Assembly (NCBI RefSeq): GCF_030272615.1
Contig: NC_081413.1
Coordinates: 331,759,302-331,823,301 of the forward strand
From: Cryptomeria japonica
Lineage: Eukaryota > Streptophyta > Pinopsida > Cupressales > Cupressaceae
DNA: 64,000 bases
Direction: 5' to 3'
Shown: piece after piece, positions 43,819 to 54,870 of the stretch
Numbering within the stretch: position 1 is the stretch's first letter
Layout of the letters: each line of letters starts with the position of its first letter
Made by a program: the position numbers and the translations under genes
Notes under the pieces: generated by a model
The model's input: the letters and a program-made list of their open reading frames with translations, nothing else
What the model was told of the DNA's origin: nothing
Databases searched by the model: none

Positions 43819-44567
43819 TACTCTGTTCTATAAATTCTCAAAAATGTGTTGCCACTTATTGTCAGACCAATTAGTATGCCATACAACATTAATATGCGCA
43901 AAAATGCTACTATTAGAGTTTAAATATTTATACACATTATTAGCTTTAATTTTCATAAGGAGTCATCCATCCAGGTGAATGAAAGGAATCTATCATTTTC
44001 CACCAAGCAACTCTTAGGGAGTTGCAATATATTGTAGGCTTCTCTTAAGATGGAGTAAGTCCTCTAATTAGAAGCAGGAAGATAATATTTTTGGGATAAA
44101 TCTATCCATAGAATCAGTTGATCTTCTATGAGAAGATCCTTACAAGATTTAATACCTTTGTTAGCCCAACTTTTAGCAAAGCAACCTTGGACAAGAGCAA
44201 GGGGCTTTCCTTTGTAAAAATGATTCCACCAAATGGATCTTTCACCATTAATGGAGATATTATTGCTGACACTATAGTTAGATATCCAATTCCTAACATT
44301 CTCCCAAGCTTTCCAAATGGTTTTGAACATTAGGGAGCTTGAGATGGATACAGGGAAGTTTCTCGCAACTAGGTCACTAAAGGGAATATCCTTCCAAGCC
44401 TTGGCTTGCTTGGGGACCACTATCCTTATGTTGTTTCTAACAAGAACCTTCCATGGCTCATCACCAGTCAACAAGTAAAATATCCATTTGGTCGCAAGAG
44501 AAATTCCTTGTAGCTTAAGATCTTTTATGCCCAAACCTCCATCCTTCTTAAATCCATGCAACACCAT
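43819..44567 (-). pseudogene. LINE ORF2 region between RT and zf-RVT
   Basis: A 167-codon open frame begins 'MVLHGFKKDGGLGIKDLKLQ', then 'GISLATKWIFYLLTGDEPWK', the conserved GGLG..dl...N.all.KW..R block downstream of plant LINE RTs. After a stop near 44064 the sense continues through 'CLVENDRFLSFTWMDDSL' and 'KWQHIFENL', which then joins the zf-RVT segment at 22816 across C1. Confidence 0.85.
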
Positions 44568-46010
44568 TCCTATTTAATCGCGTGATTCTTTTTACTTCCT
44601 CTCCCATCTAACCATAAGAAGTTCCTTATGGTTTTCTGAACCTCATATATTTGATAGTTACAAAACATCCACACAGAAGCATAATATATGCTATAAGAAA
44701 GAATATTTTGGTAGACTTGGATTCTTTCAACTAGGGACAAGTAGTGTTTGTCCCATTGTTCAACTTTGTATCCAATTTGTTCTTAATCCATACCCACATG
44801 TTTTTAAGACAAGGAGAGACAAAGAAAGGATGCCTAGGTACCTAATCTTCTTATAGGGTCCTCCCCATTGATATCCGAACTTTACAATCCAATCGGGAGG
44901 GGATTCCTACCAACCCAAAATCATTGAATTGGATTATGAAATCCTAGCCCCCAAAGCATGATTGAAAATTCTTAGTTTACTGATTAGGGACTCCATATTA
45001 ATCTCCTCTAAGTTAAGCAATAGGGTCGTGTCATTTGCAAATTGGATGTTTAACATATTTGTTGTGTTGGGGAAATTAATCCCTTTGACTTTGGGCAAGA
45101 TAGAGTTTTCCCTTAATAAATAAAAGATTGCATTAGCAGCTATGACAAATAAGGCTAAAGCTAGGGGGCACCCTTTCCTAATGGATCTCCATAACTTGAA
45201 TGTTTTAGATATTGAGCCATTGATATCCAATTGAGTAGAGGCATATTTGAGCAACACTTGAGTTAGATGGCATAACTCCTTATGGAAGCTAAAGGCTTCC
45301 AACATCATAGTAATGAAACCCCACTCAACCTAGTCATAAGCTTTCTCAATATATAGTAAGAACATGGCAAAATTTTGCTTAGTCACTTTAGCCCATTCCA
45401 TGGCCTCCCAAGTCGTAATGAGGTTCTCTAAAATTTATCTCCCTTTAATAAACCTAGTTTGGGTAGGGCATATAAATCCATGGAGTATATCCACTAGTCT
45501 AAGTGCCAGGATCTTAGCAAGAATTTTGTAGGAGACATTTAGAAGTGTTATAGGTCTCCAATTCTTAATCAAGAATTTGTTCCCATCTTTAGGAAGGATC
45601 TTAATGAGTCCTTTGTTGATGTCTGGACCTAGGGAGCTTGGTTAAATAGCTTCCTTATATACTTCAAGTAGCTCATCACAAATCCATTCTATATTGGCTT
45701 TGTAGAATTCAGTAGGTAACCCAACCGACCTTGGTGCCTTGCCATTGTTTAGAGCCCCAATATCATTTTTAACCTCATCAATAGAAAATGGCTTTTTAAG
45801 GGCAATAGAGTCCTCTTCAAAGATTAGGTTTGGGATCAACCCTTTACAAAAATTCCTTGTCGCGATAGAGGATGGACTCTCTTCAGAATTAAATAGATCT
45901 TTATAGTAAGTAATTAATTTATTTTTAATCTCATCAAGGTCTAAGATCTCTTTTCCATCAACCCAAAGACTATCTATCTTCTCCCTATACTCTTTCTGTT
46001 TCAGCATATT
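44568..46010 (-). pseudogene. LINE ORF2 reverse transcriptase
   Basis: Blocks in order: 'IDEVKNDIGALNNGKAPRSV', 'LIKILPKDGNKFLIKNWRPI', 'TLLNVSYKILAKILALRL', 'ILENLITTWEAMEWA', 'LLYIEKAYD', 'SIRKGCPLALALFVIAANAI' and the catalytic box, here 'IQFANDTTLLL' instead of FADDT: one Asp has become Asn. 'RYLGI' follows in the thumb. Stops at several points (for example after 'VYKEAI') leave frames 45642-46007 and 44934-45308. Confidence 0.92.
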
Positions 46011-46381
46011 AAAGAAAAACTTTGACCCCTCTTCACCATTCTACAACCAATTAATCCTAGCCCTGATCTTAGCTCCAACAAGCTTGGATTGTTGCAAATT
46101 TCTCAGTTGATCCTTAGCTAGAGCCATAGACTACGCTTTATTAATATTGTGAGGGTCGTTCTGAGCCCAAGATTCCATGATCTGCAACTGGTCTATCATA
46201 GCCCTTTGCAATAGCCTATTATCCTTGGCTTTCTTCCTACCAATAGTAAATAGGAGACATTTCCAACTCCTAACATTTTGGTTCCATCTCTCAATACTTG
46301 AGCTGAGCTCAACACTCCTTTTGTTAAATTGGCTAATAATAGAGACCGTAGCAAGAAAATATTGATATTCTAATAACTTAG
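46011..46381 (-). pseudogene. LINE ORF2 linker between endonuclease and RT
   Basis: Reads 'SSSIERWNQNVRSWKCLLF' and 'LQRAMIDQLQIMESWAQNDP', typical of the helical linker after the endonuclease. It is cut on the right by the solo LTR. Confidence 0.7.
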
Positions 46382-47198
46382 TGTTTATGGTGAAAATGGA
46401 TAACAACAATATTGAAAGACTAAATTAATTCAACCATAAAACCCTAGCCTAAAAACAACAAAGATCCACCATAACATATGAAGATTACCTAAGACAATGC
46501 AAATCAAATGAAATCACAAAGATTATACCATCACATGTCCCATAGGGTTTGGATCTCCATTCTTTCTATCTCCATTGATCTTGCTTGATATATTTGCTCT
46601 CAGATTTTATGTGCACAAGAGCTCAACAAAGAACGGAAATGTGGTTGCAAGTAGGATTGCATATGAAAGTGCAAAGCGTAGTGTAGTCAATCGATCAAGT
46701 AGTCAGGGTGCATAGTTGGGGCTGAATGCATAGTGATTTTTTGTCAGGGTTTGATAATGAAGGAAGCATCTCCTTATATAGAAGACACTATATGAAATGG
46801 AGGGATAAGATTGAGAGGTGTAAAAAGAGGTTGGCTATGATTAGAGGGTAGGTAAAAGAAATAATAAAATAATGAGAGGGTAGGTAGTGTATGAATTAAG
46901 AGATGAATGACATGTGTCATAGGTAGAAAAGGCTAATGGATTAATTAAATAAATACAGATTTATTTAATTAATAGAAGAAGTGGGATCAATTAAATAAAT
47001 AAGATATTTATTTAATCTAGGAAAAGGATAATTTAAATAATTAAATGAATTTATGTAAATGAGAAATAAGGCTAGAAGAGGATAAATGAATTAATTAACT
47101 AAATAAAGATTTATTTAATTAATAGAAGAATTAGGCTTAGATAATTAAATAAATAAAAATATTTATTTAATTAGACATGACAATTTTAGGTGTCTACA
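46382..47198 (-). mobile_element. Solo LTR inside the LINE, same family as 8494-9277
   Basis: TGTTTATGGTGAAAA...GGTGTCTACA with perfect CTTAG duplications (46377-46381, 47199-47203), 817 bases. Long stretches match the copy at 8494-9277, for example 'aaagatccaccataacatatgaagattacctaagacaatgc'. It splits LINE ORF2 between the endonuclease and the RT. Confidence 0.92.
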
Positions 47199-47203
47199 CT
47201 TAG

Positions 47204-47986
47204 TATTTAATATGAACTTGCCTCGTTTGCAATCCCTAATCGGTGCCCTATCCCTTATAAAAATATGATACACTATTGGGTAATGAACTCAGAGTGAATA
47301 TGGGGAAACATTAACAATAATATCATTGTCATCCTATTGGAATGAGAAGACATCTTTGTTTGCATAAAACCTATCCATTCTACAATAAATTCTCTAGTGT
47401 CCTTTCTGGGCATTGCACCATGTAAACCAAATCCCTCCATATTCCTTCCTTAACACTTCTATAGGGTCAAAAAACTTTTTCTTTCTCTTCATCTTATCCC
47501 AATGGAGCTTCTCCTAACCTTTCCATTAAATGTTCAAACCCCCATCTTTGTCCTTAAAATATTCAACCATGTTGACATTGTTGGCAAGAGACACTACATA
47601 GAGCAAACCCATTGCCATATATCTGCTCTCTCTTTATAGTCATTGGATGCATAGACCAAGAAAATTCCAATTCTAGCCTTATGAATATTAAGAATAACCC
47701 ACACCACTCTCTCACAAGGTGAAGAACCATAATCCACTGTAGCTTCTTTCCATTTGGAGTTAAGGAGCAGGGAAGTGCCACCTTTGCCCCTCTCATGGTT
47801 AGTGGTGATTTTAAAAGCATCCTTCCAGATAAAGTTCAGATTCACATCAAGACTGAACTTAATAGCCTTAACTTCTTGGAGCATAACTATATCAACATCT
47901 TTATGAAGATTAATAAATCTTCTGATGACATGCTTCCTGTCCAGTGATTCCAACCCCTTGATGTTCTATGAAATGCACTTCATCAT
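47204..47986 (-). pseudogene. LINE ORF2 start and endonuclease
   Basis: Starts at ATG near 47986: 'MMKCIS', stop (TAG in place of Trp), 'NIKGLESLDRKHVIRRF', then 'DIVMLQEVKA' (catalytic Glu), 'ERGKGGTSLLLNSKW', 'GIFLVYASNDYKERADIW', and beyond 47560 'GIWFTWCNAQKG' and 'RMDRFYANKDVF', the family's F.W.N......RLDR.L. ORF1 ends at 48001, about 15 bases before, the usual tight spacing. Confidence 0.88.
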
Positions 47987-48000
47987 CTTAACCAACATGT

Positions 48001-48334
48001 TTAGTCTGAACTTTTAGTAGCCTTGAAGATGCTAAAACACTTGGGGAGGTCAACATTAGTATCCAACTTCTTAGGGAGAGAGGAAATTTTTCCTTTTGAT
48101 CCTTTAGGTCTCCCTCTCTTCCTTCTAGGATTGGTGGACTTTCTCTTTTCAAAAGGTTCAGTCGTATCTCTATCACTTGTCTCACCACCATCTGTGCCAA
48201 CCACCCCTCTCTCATCTTCCCCACTAGTGATGGAGTTGCTGGAATTCAACTCTAGATCCATCTCAGACTCCAACCCATTAAAATCAAGGGACTCTTCAAA
48301 ACTATCAAGATCCGACTCACCATCATTGGCAGGT
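48001..48334 (-). pseudogene. LINE ORF1 C-terminal part
   Basis: Acidic then basic low-complexity sequence: 'ESEMDLELNSSNSITSGEDE' and 'RRKRGRPKGSKGKIS', the latter with an AT-hook-like RKRGRPKGS core. It ends at a stop just before ORF2. It is cut on the right by the copia fragment, and the middle of ORF1 is missing. Confidence 0.7.
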
Positions 48335-50934
48335 TGTTGGCATTAGATTGTCATTAATGTCAATAATTGAGAAGATGCAGTGGAGAGACATACAGATATC
48401 AGATTGACAGGTTGGCAAAAGTGTTGTTGTAGTATCATATAACACATCGTGTTAGTCCCATATGAAGATATAGAAGGAAAGTATGGGAGGTTCTATTGGG
48501 ACTAGAAATTGGAAGAAGAAGTCATCAACTATCAAGTTGGTAAGGCATTGTGAAATCTAGTTTGACTCATAAAATGTTAGCTGCAGTTGTGTATAACATG
48601 CCATGTTAGTCGCTTGCAGTTATAGGGAGTATTAGTCGCAGTTGTCAATAACACACAGGTTATCCCTATGAAGGTACAAGTTGAGAAACGTTAAAAATCC
48701 TTTGTTTGGCACTTTTTTGACATGACTATGCTTTTGTCGTAGTGACATCATCAATTTCGATGTGACTTGGTATATTGTTGTGACCCATTTCAGGCTATGC
48801 AATCATTAATAAGCTGTACCAACAGACTCTTTTTTCGGTGAGACGGAGTGAATGTTTGGCTAACATGTCTTGATTTTGGTGTAATTTTGCCTTTTGGCAA
48901 GATCCTTTCTTCCTTTAGGTGCCTCTTTGTGTTACATCAAAATATCTTCTTTCGGTGAGACATTTTTCTGATCTTGGCAACAAGTTAAATGAGAATCAGA
49001 AGTTCTTGCAAGGTAACACCAAACTATGACGAAGAAGTCAATAATATGACAGGTTATGTGCCCTCATTATCCCACGGCTAAGGAGCTTAGTAGAAGACTA
49101 CCTTGTGGGATAACAAGATGGTAGAAGCATGAGGTTATCCTGCCATCCTACAACATGTTATACAGGAGTAAGATAACCTTGCAGGGTTACCTACAATCAA
49201 AGCGAATGGGGTAAAAATACCAAAGAGGATAGATGAATCTCACTAGCCCGCAAGGATAAAAAGCCCTGAGAATAAATGGCATGGGTTATTGAAAATGGTA
49301 GATGGCATGTTATCCCACCAACCTACAAGAAGGGAGGTTTGGTTGTTTCGTGATGCATATAACATGTGTGTTATGCAACTTGTGGAACACATCAACACAA
49401 CCCGTGAATATAACATGGATTTTTCTTCACACATGGACTTTTTGTGTGCAATATGATTATGCAAATGGGTCCCACCATTCATCAAGTGGCAGAGTGACAT
49501 GTGGATGCTTTTTGAGAAAAATATTTGATTTATTTTTCAAGCCAAGAGAACACAAGTCGAAATAAAAACTTTCAGTCAGAATAGAAACAAGATATGAAAT
49601 GAATACTGAGCAGGTATAGAGTTGGTAATTTGTTTTTTGAATGGGGGGCTGCATGAAAAATGAAATATGATTACAAAGATTGTGGTACTCTCAGACAGAG
49701 ATGAAGAGACACTGACATTTAATGCAAACATATACTGCAAAAGGTGGAGTAGCTCCAGAATGAACTGAAAACCTTCGAATGGGATGCACAATCCAATATT
49801 ACTAAATATAGTAATCTATGCTCAGAGATACAATTCAAATTCAGAAGGATTTCAAAGGGGTACATTTATTATTGATGGCTAGTTGTCTGCATAGAATGTT
49901 TAGAGGATCAAATCAACATGCAAATGGGATTTATCAGAGGTCAAGAAGATTAATTTTAATTCATTCTTGGAGGGAAAATCTTACTGTATGTAGATTGCCA
50001 AGATTTTGAAGAGTTAGATAGTTAGAGGTGTGTAGATAGAGAAGCTCTACAAAAATAGTGAAGGAAGTACATAGAGTGAAATAGAGGACAGTAGAAAAGC
50101 GTATTCCATAGGTGATAATAACACGATGCCCGAGCAATCAATAACAACACATAAAATATTACTAGGAAAGTATTTAGAAGATGAAGAGAAAATAAGTGGC
50201 AACCAAAGATCAATATAGAGAGAAAAAATAGAGGATTAAGAAGGCAGAGCATACAAGGCAAAAAGGCACTGCAAAGAGGTGAAGAAATTAGAACCAGAAA
50301 AGGAAAGAGGCATACAAAAGAAGAAAATAAAATGTAGCAGAGAGCATAAGGGATAGCTGAGTCAATAAGTAAAGAAAAGATAATGGTTCAAGACATTAAT
50401 GGGTTAGAGAGTTAAAGAAGGAGTGTAGTGAAGAGAAATCAAAGCAACATCATAACACAGTACCAGAATGCACATAACATTCCATGAACAAGTAACTAGA
50501 AATCAGTAAGGTGTTACAAAACTCATTTGCAACAAGGTTTTTCATAGTATCAAATTGTTTATTGTATCAATGCAAACCTTTGAGTGGGTTCTCAGAGCAG
50601 GGGTAGGTGCTGTTTTGAGTAGGTACTCATAAATCTAGGGGTTAGTGCTCCTTTGGGTTGTTTCCCATAAACTATAGGGGTTTGTGCCCTACAACATACT
50701 GTAATCAGTTTTCCATTGTGAGGCTAGATTGGAGCAGTAGTCTCCAACAACATTTCTCACCGAGGTTTTTCCCCACCATGGGTTTTCCTCGTATATATTT
50801 GTGTTATGGGGTCTACCTCTTATTTGAAAGTTCTTTAATCTATGTTCTTATTTTTATTGGCACAATCTGATTTAAATTTTTAAATCTTACTATCATCGAT
50901 TCACCCCCCTCTTAGTGATCATTTGTGTTCTTCA
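48335..50934 (+). repeat. Long 5' LTR (about 2.6 kb) of the copia fragment
   Basis: It ends '...atcgattcacccccctcttagtgatcatttgtgttcttca' just before the primer site. The U5 signature 'caccgaggtttttccccaccatgggttttcctcgta' lies at about 50760-50795. The length is unusual for copia, and an undetected insertion inside it cannot be excluded. Short open frames (49243-49500, 49302-49565, 50022-50261) show no motif. Confidence 0.72.
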
Positions 50935-50936
50935 AT

Positions 50937-50950
50937 TGGTATCAGAGCCA
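50937..50950 (+). other. Primer binding site of the copia fragment
   Basis: TGGTATCAGAGCCA lies two bases after the LTR end CA and is a perfect initiator tRNA-Met site. Confidence 0.93.
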
Positions 50951-51007
50951 GGTTCCCTTGTAGTAAAATCTTTCTCTAGCTTGGATAGATTCTGCTTTGT
51001 GAACACA

Positions 51008-51180
51008 ATGGCTAGGAATGAATCCTCATCTTCTAAAGCACCTATATTTGATGGCACCAACTATGCCTTCTGGATTAGAATGATGGAAACTTACTTATCC
51101 TCTTTGGGATTTTATGTTTGGATGTTAGTAAAAAATGGTTATACAGTTCCTCAGGTTCCTCCTACCGACCAAGATAAACA
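51008..51180 (+). pseudogene. Copia gag, N-terminal fragment
   Basis: 'MARNESSSSKAPIFDGTNYA' then 'FWIRMMETYLSSLGFYVW', 'VKNGYTVPQVPPTDQDK' match the start of copia gag proteins. The frame continues open to 51250, but the last 20 or so codons are LINE sequence read in antisense. Confidence 0.85.
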
Positions 51181-51780
51181 CCTGAGCATCCAAATGTCGC
51201 ACAAGGGTAGGAGGGTTGTCGACCCTAATCACTCTGCCAATGGGTTCTAGAATCTGAGAAATAAAATTCCATAAAATCAGGGGAAGATTCTTGATTTCTA
51301 TCCATCTAAGGCATGAAAGAGCAAGAATTTTCTCATTAACTGCATCATGGGTCCAATTTAGGGCTCTGAAAGTGTAGTTGACAATTGCCCAAAATCACTT
51401 CTAGACAATCACTTCCTGGGATTTAGCATCTCTAAAAAATATAAATAATCCTTTTTGAATCATACGATAGAATGAAACATGAAAGCCTAATTGCTTATTC
51501 CAGACATTTTTAATCCATTCATCTAAATATTTCCTGGCTGGGAATTTCTCTACATCCATGGCTACAAGAAAAATACCAATAACTTACCTCTTCCTCTTTT
51601 GTCACCATTGTTAACAACCTTAGACCCACTCACCAAGTTAAACTTAGCATTTGATGGAGCAACAAAAATCTCATTGATAAGGGCATCTTTAAACAACTTC
51701 GGGTTGTTATTATCATGTACATCCATTGAAGCTTTTGAACACTCAAAATTGAATGCACGTCCTCTAGAGGAGTCACCCAT
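51180..51780 (-). pseudogene. LINE ORF1 N-terminus with DUF4283 domain
   Basis: It begins at ATG 51780, 'MGDSSRGRAFNFECSKASMD'. After a stop at 51562 the sense continues 'GFHVSFYRMIQKGLFIFFRD', 'ALNWTHDAVNEKILAL' and 'NLPLILWNFISQILEPIGRV', the DUF4283 landmarks (fMp.G.f.v.f......W..d........W.++.nlPl..W....l..iG.iG...). Confidence 0.82.
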
Positions 51781-51990
51781 GGTGGCTTATAAAGTTCCAC
51801 ACACGCCCCTGGATAGATAGAATAGAAATGAAAACCGAAGAAAAAAAATGAAGCGCGAGAAAAAAATAACACAAAGATAAAAATCAGGGTAGTGAAAGGG
51901 TTTACCCTCACGGAGGAGGCCTTACCACCTCCTCCACACATAGGGGTTGACCCCTACTCCTCTCCCATGTTGTCTCCACACAGGCCAAGT
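51781..51990 (-). other. LINE 5' UTR
   Basis: This contains the GC-richer 'ggaggaggtggtaaggcctcctccgtgaggg' (minus sense, about 51905-51940), with an inverted GGAGGAGG/CCTCCTCC pair, upstream of the ORF1 ATG. The true transcription start is unknown. Confidence 0.5.
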
Positions 51991-53542
51991 TGCAGAGCGA
52001 TCCTTTCTCTCAGTCCGATCTTGAAAACGTATTAGAGTTCAATATCTTAGAAAAATTCAATCCCCAATCGATTGAATTTTAGAATTTTCATTGATTAATT
52101 ATGTTATTTTCATCTCTTTTGTACTCAAGGAATAGACCATGCCTAGAGTGCAAGAGGTGTGTGGCATGAAGCTCTTCTTAGATCACTATGAACCATCTAT
52201 GACAACTATAGATCAAATTTTAGGTATTATATTATTACACAGTCATTTGGAACATGATAATTTATTTAAAAATAATATCCCTAAAAAACTAGGAGCCCTA
52301 GCTAATTTTTACCCTTTTCCTACTTATATAATTACAAACTTTATGAACAAGGTGCTATTACTAAGCAGTTGAAGATGGTTTATGTATTCATGTTGCCAGA
52401 GTCTAGTCTAAAATCTATTATAGGAGTTGTCTAATTATGAAAGTAGAAAGTTATGTAATTTACATTTAAGTACTAATTGGATGGACACTTTATCCAATTC
52501 TCCATTTCATATGCCTGTAGCTTTTCCAATGTAGTATTGTGAGTATGTTGTACAATATGGTGTTCATTTTAGAATAGATGTCTTAAATCTATGTTGTCCT
52601 TCATACTTATTTAATTGAAGCTTTTATAGTCGTCCAAAATCTCAATTGTCACAAATGCCAAACTCATCCAATACTTAGACTACAACTAATTTATGATAAC
52701 TATTCTCTATTTTTCTTTCTTTGTTTATGAATTTATAGACATTTGCTAAAGTATATTGCAACCAAATCATCTCTATAAAAAAATTGTCTTGAAGCAAAAA
52801 AAACATTTCTGCATCCCAAACATTATGCCTTCTCTCCCACCCTTGTTTCTCCTAATCATTTTTGGTTCTAACACTAAGTCATTTTTATAGAAGCCTCATA
52901 TATTATGTATATGCATTAAATGCTAAGACACAATTGATTGTTGAGTTATATGAAGGTGTTGAATAGTGTTATGGAGGTTTGTGATCTCAACATTTTTTGT
53001 TGAATAATTATATAGATGGGTTCTTTGATATGCTTCCTTAAGAATAAGTAATGGTTAAATAGCAAATTGATTAATTGGGATAGTTGCTTTTTAAAAAATT
53101 CTTGGTGACTAGAATATGTTCTTTTCCTATTTTGAACTTTGCATGGATTATAGAAAGCTTTCTTTGAATGTATTAGTAATGCATATTTACCATAATCTCC
53201 TTACTTTAAATTTTTTTTTTGTCAAGGCTACAATAGATGACATCAAATTTTAAGTGCATTTGATTTAATCATATAATGAATGATCCATCTACGTTGGGAT
53301 TAATTTTCGTCTTATGCATCATTTTAAAACTTTTTAGACTACGAGGAGAACTAGTTGAGAAGGTTTATGAATTTTCTTTTCTCAATGTTTTGAAGGCATA
53401 TATTGGTTTAAAGTGGACAAAGAATTGTTATAAATTCAATAAGATGAAATAAGTATTCAGTCCAATTTACAAATCTATAAAAAAATTATATAGAATAAGC
53501 TCCTTTGTTGAACATTGACTTGTAAACATGAAAAAATATCCA
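51991..53542. other. Unrecognised DNA
   Basis: No gene is recognised; the open frame 52139-52372 has no known motif. The string 'gcctcatatattatgtatatgcattaaatgctaagacaca' near 52893 has a diverged twin at about 56880, so part of this flank is a dispersed repeat. Confidence 0.4.
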
Positions 53543-53547
53543 TTTGA

Positions 53548-53926
53548 TGTTAGAGTATTCAGGTATTTACTTGATTAATTAAACAATATTTGTTTAATTA
53601 TTTAAGTTCCCTTTATCTCTTTTACACTTAAGCTAACTTTAGGTGCATAATAATTAATTCTTTTATGAATTATTATGTGCAAACCTAGGTTTTCCCTTTT
53701 AGGGTTTCTTGACCTATTAAAGGTTGAGTTCATTCTTTTCTTTGTAAGAAGGATTATTATTGACAATAGATTTTTGGAGATTATTGAGCTCTCATCTTTT
53801 GGAGCATATTTTTCCTGTGTTTTTGTTCCTTCTGTGATTTGCTTCCTTGCTTCTCCTTGTAACAGGTTTTTCACCTTGCAGAGATCGTTTGGGCTCCTGT
53901 GGTGTTGTATTTTCTCAACTCCAATA
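53548..53926 (+). repeat. 5' LTR of E3
   Basis: TGTTAGAGTATTC...CAACTCCAATA. It contains the word 'taggttttcccttttagggtttcttgacc'. The open frames within it (53602-53874 minus, 53675 onward plus) recur in the 3' LTR. Confidence 0.93.
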
Positions 53927-53938
53927 TGGTATCAGAGC
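53927..53938 (+). other. Primer binding site of E3
   Basis: TGGTATCAGAGC, perfect and adjacent to the LTR. Confidence 0.94.
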
Positions 53939-54344
53939 TTCAGATCTGCAGCTACCTGTTCTTGTTTTGAAATTTTTTGCATTGGAAGCAGATCTAGGGT
54001 TTCAGAAATTTTTTATGCATCTAGGGATAGGCCTTTTTTTTTTAGCACTTTGGGCCTAAACAGTCCTCACCATCATGCTCAGAAGACCTAAAAACCCCTA
54101 TGGTCATAAAAGATTTGACCTATTTTGGTTCCTGAGCCTCTGGGAGTATTTTTTCTCCAGATCCAGCCCATATGACCCTGGCACGCAGTTCGAGAAAAAA
54201 ATTCAATTTTTAAAATTTTTTTTTGCCTTTTTACGGCATGAAGGCCAGATTTTGATTTTTTGGAAAAATTAAAAAAAAAAATAAAAAACTCAAAATAAGG
54301 CAAAGAAAAACAAATTTTTGATTGGGCAAAAGTTTTTTTGGGGG

Positions 54345-54870
54345 GAGGGGGGTTTCCCACGGTACGCAGGGTACCGTGGGGCCCCCTGCCACCATGCAGG
54401 TCTGCACCACTATCAGAGTGGGCCTCGTTGGGCATCCTTCCAGCCCCCGCCTATCGGCGACTTGGCTTCCCGACCCCCAGGCCTCCGCCTCCTTGCGGCT
54501 TCCGGCCCCTACCGCTCGCGCTCAGCCTCCGACCACCCGCTGTGCCACCCCGCCGCTGCTCCCTCTGGCTCCGCTGCCTGCAACACCTCCTGGCCCCCAC
54601 CACCACTGCTTGCAGCACCTCTCACCACTGCAGCCCCCAGCACTACCACTGCTACAGCCCCCGCTGCCGCCCGCTGCACCTGTTGGCCCTGCTGCTGCCG
54701 GAAAACCTCCGCCCGGCCCGCCGGCCACCCTGGCTCTACCACCCGGCCACCGGAAAACTGCCAGCCACTGGAGCTCCACTCGTCCACCACTGGAGTGCCA
54801 CCATCTTGCCACCAGTGCACCGCTCATTGGCCACCTCTACTCGGCAGAGCCACTAGACTACCTTTTTTGC
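54345..54870 (+). other. GC-rich island with several overlapping open frames in E3
   Basis: About two thirds G+C by eye against roughly one third in the surroundings. It opens with a G-rich run and a perfect hairpin at 54356-54380. Three plus frames (54318-55007, 54322-54930, 54338-54856) and two minus frames stay open through it, encoding Pro/Ala/Ser-rich sequence without any domain I know. High GC alone removes stop codons, so these need not be genes. The island may be acquired sequence; its source is unknown. Confidence 0.6.

Larger units (their letters stand above)
48335..51180 (+). mobile_element. Copia fragment: 5' LTR plus start of gag, inserted in LINE ORF1
   Basis: The LTR starts TGTTGGCATTAG within LINE ORF1; gag begins at 51008 and stops being recognisable near 51180, where LINE ORF1 sense (minus strand) resumes with 'QILEPIGRVIRVDN'. 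Everything from mid-gag to the 3' LTR is missing, together with the middle of LINE ORF1. A deletion after insertion explains both losses. Confidence 0.78.
22532..51990 (-). mobile_element. Minus-strand LINE host, broken by nested insertions
   Basis: Order on the minus strand: 5' UTR and ORF1 start near 51800, DUF4283 to 51180, [copia fragment 48335-51180], ORF1 end 48334-48001, ORF2 endonuclease 47986-47204, [solo LTR 46382-47198], RT 46010-44600, pre-C-terminal part 44567-43819, [copia C1 22822-43818], zinc-binding C-terminus 22816-22545, microsatellite tail. Coding sense resumes across each insertion, which is the main evidence for one element. The exact 5' end is uncertain. Confidence 0.82.

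Noticed and set aside
22817-43823. A clean target duplication for C1
   Set aside because: Left flank ATTAC and right flank TACTC share only three bases; C1 placement rests on LTR edges and resumed LINE sense instead.
52139-52372. 77-codon plus-strand open frame
   Set aside because: No similarity I recognise, and the surrounding sequence looks like dispersed repeat.
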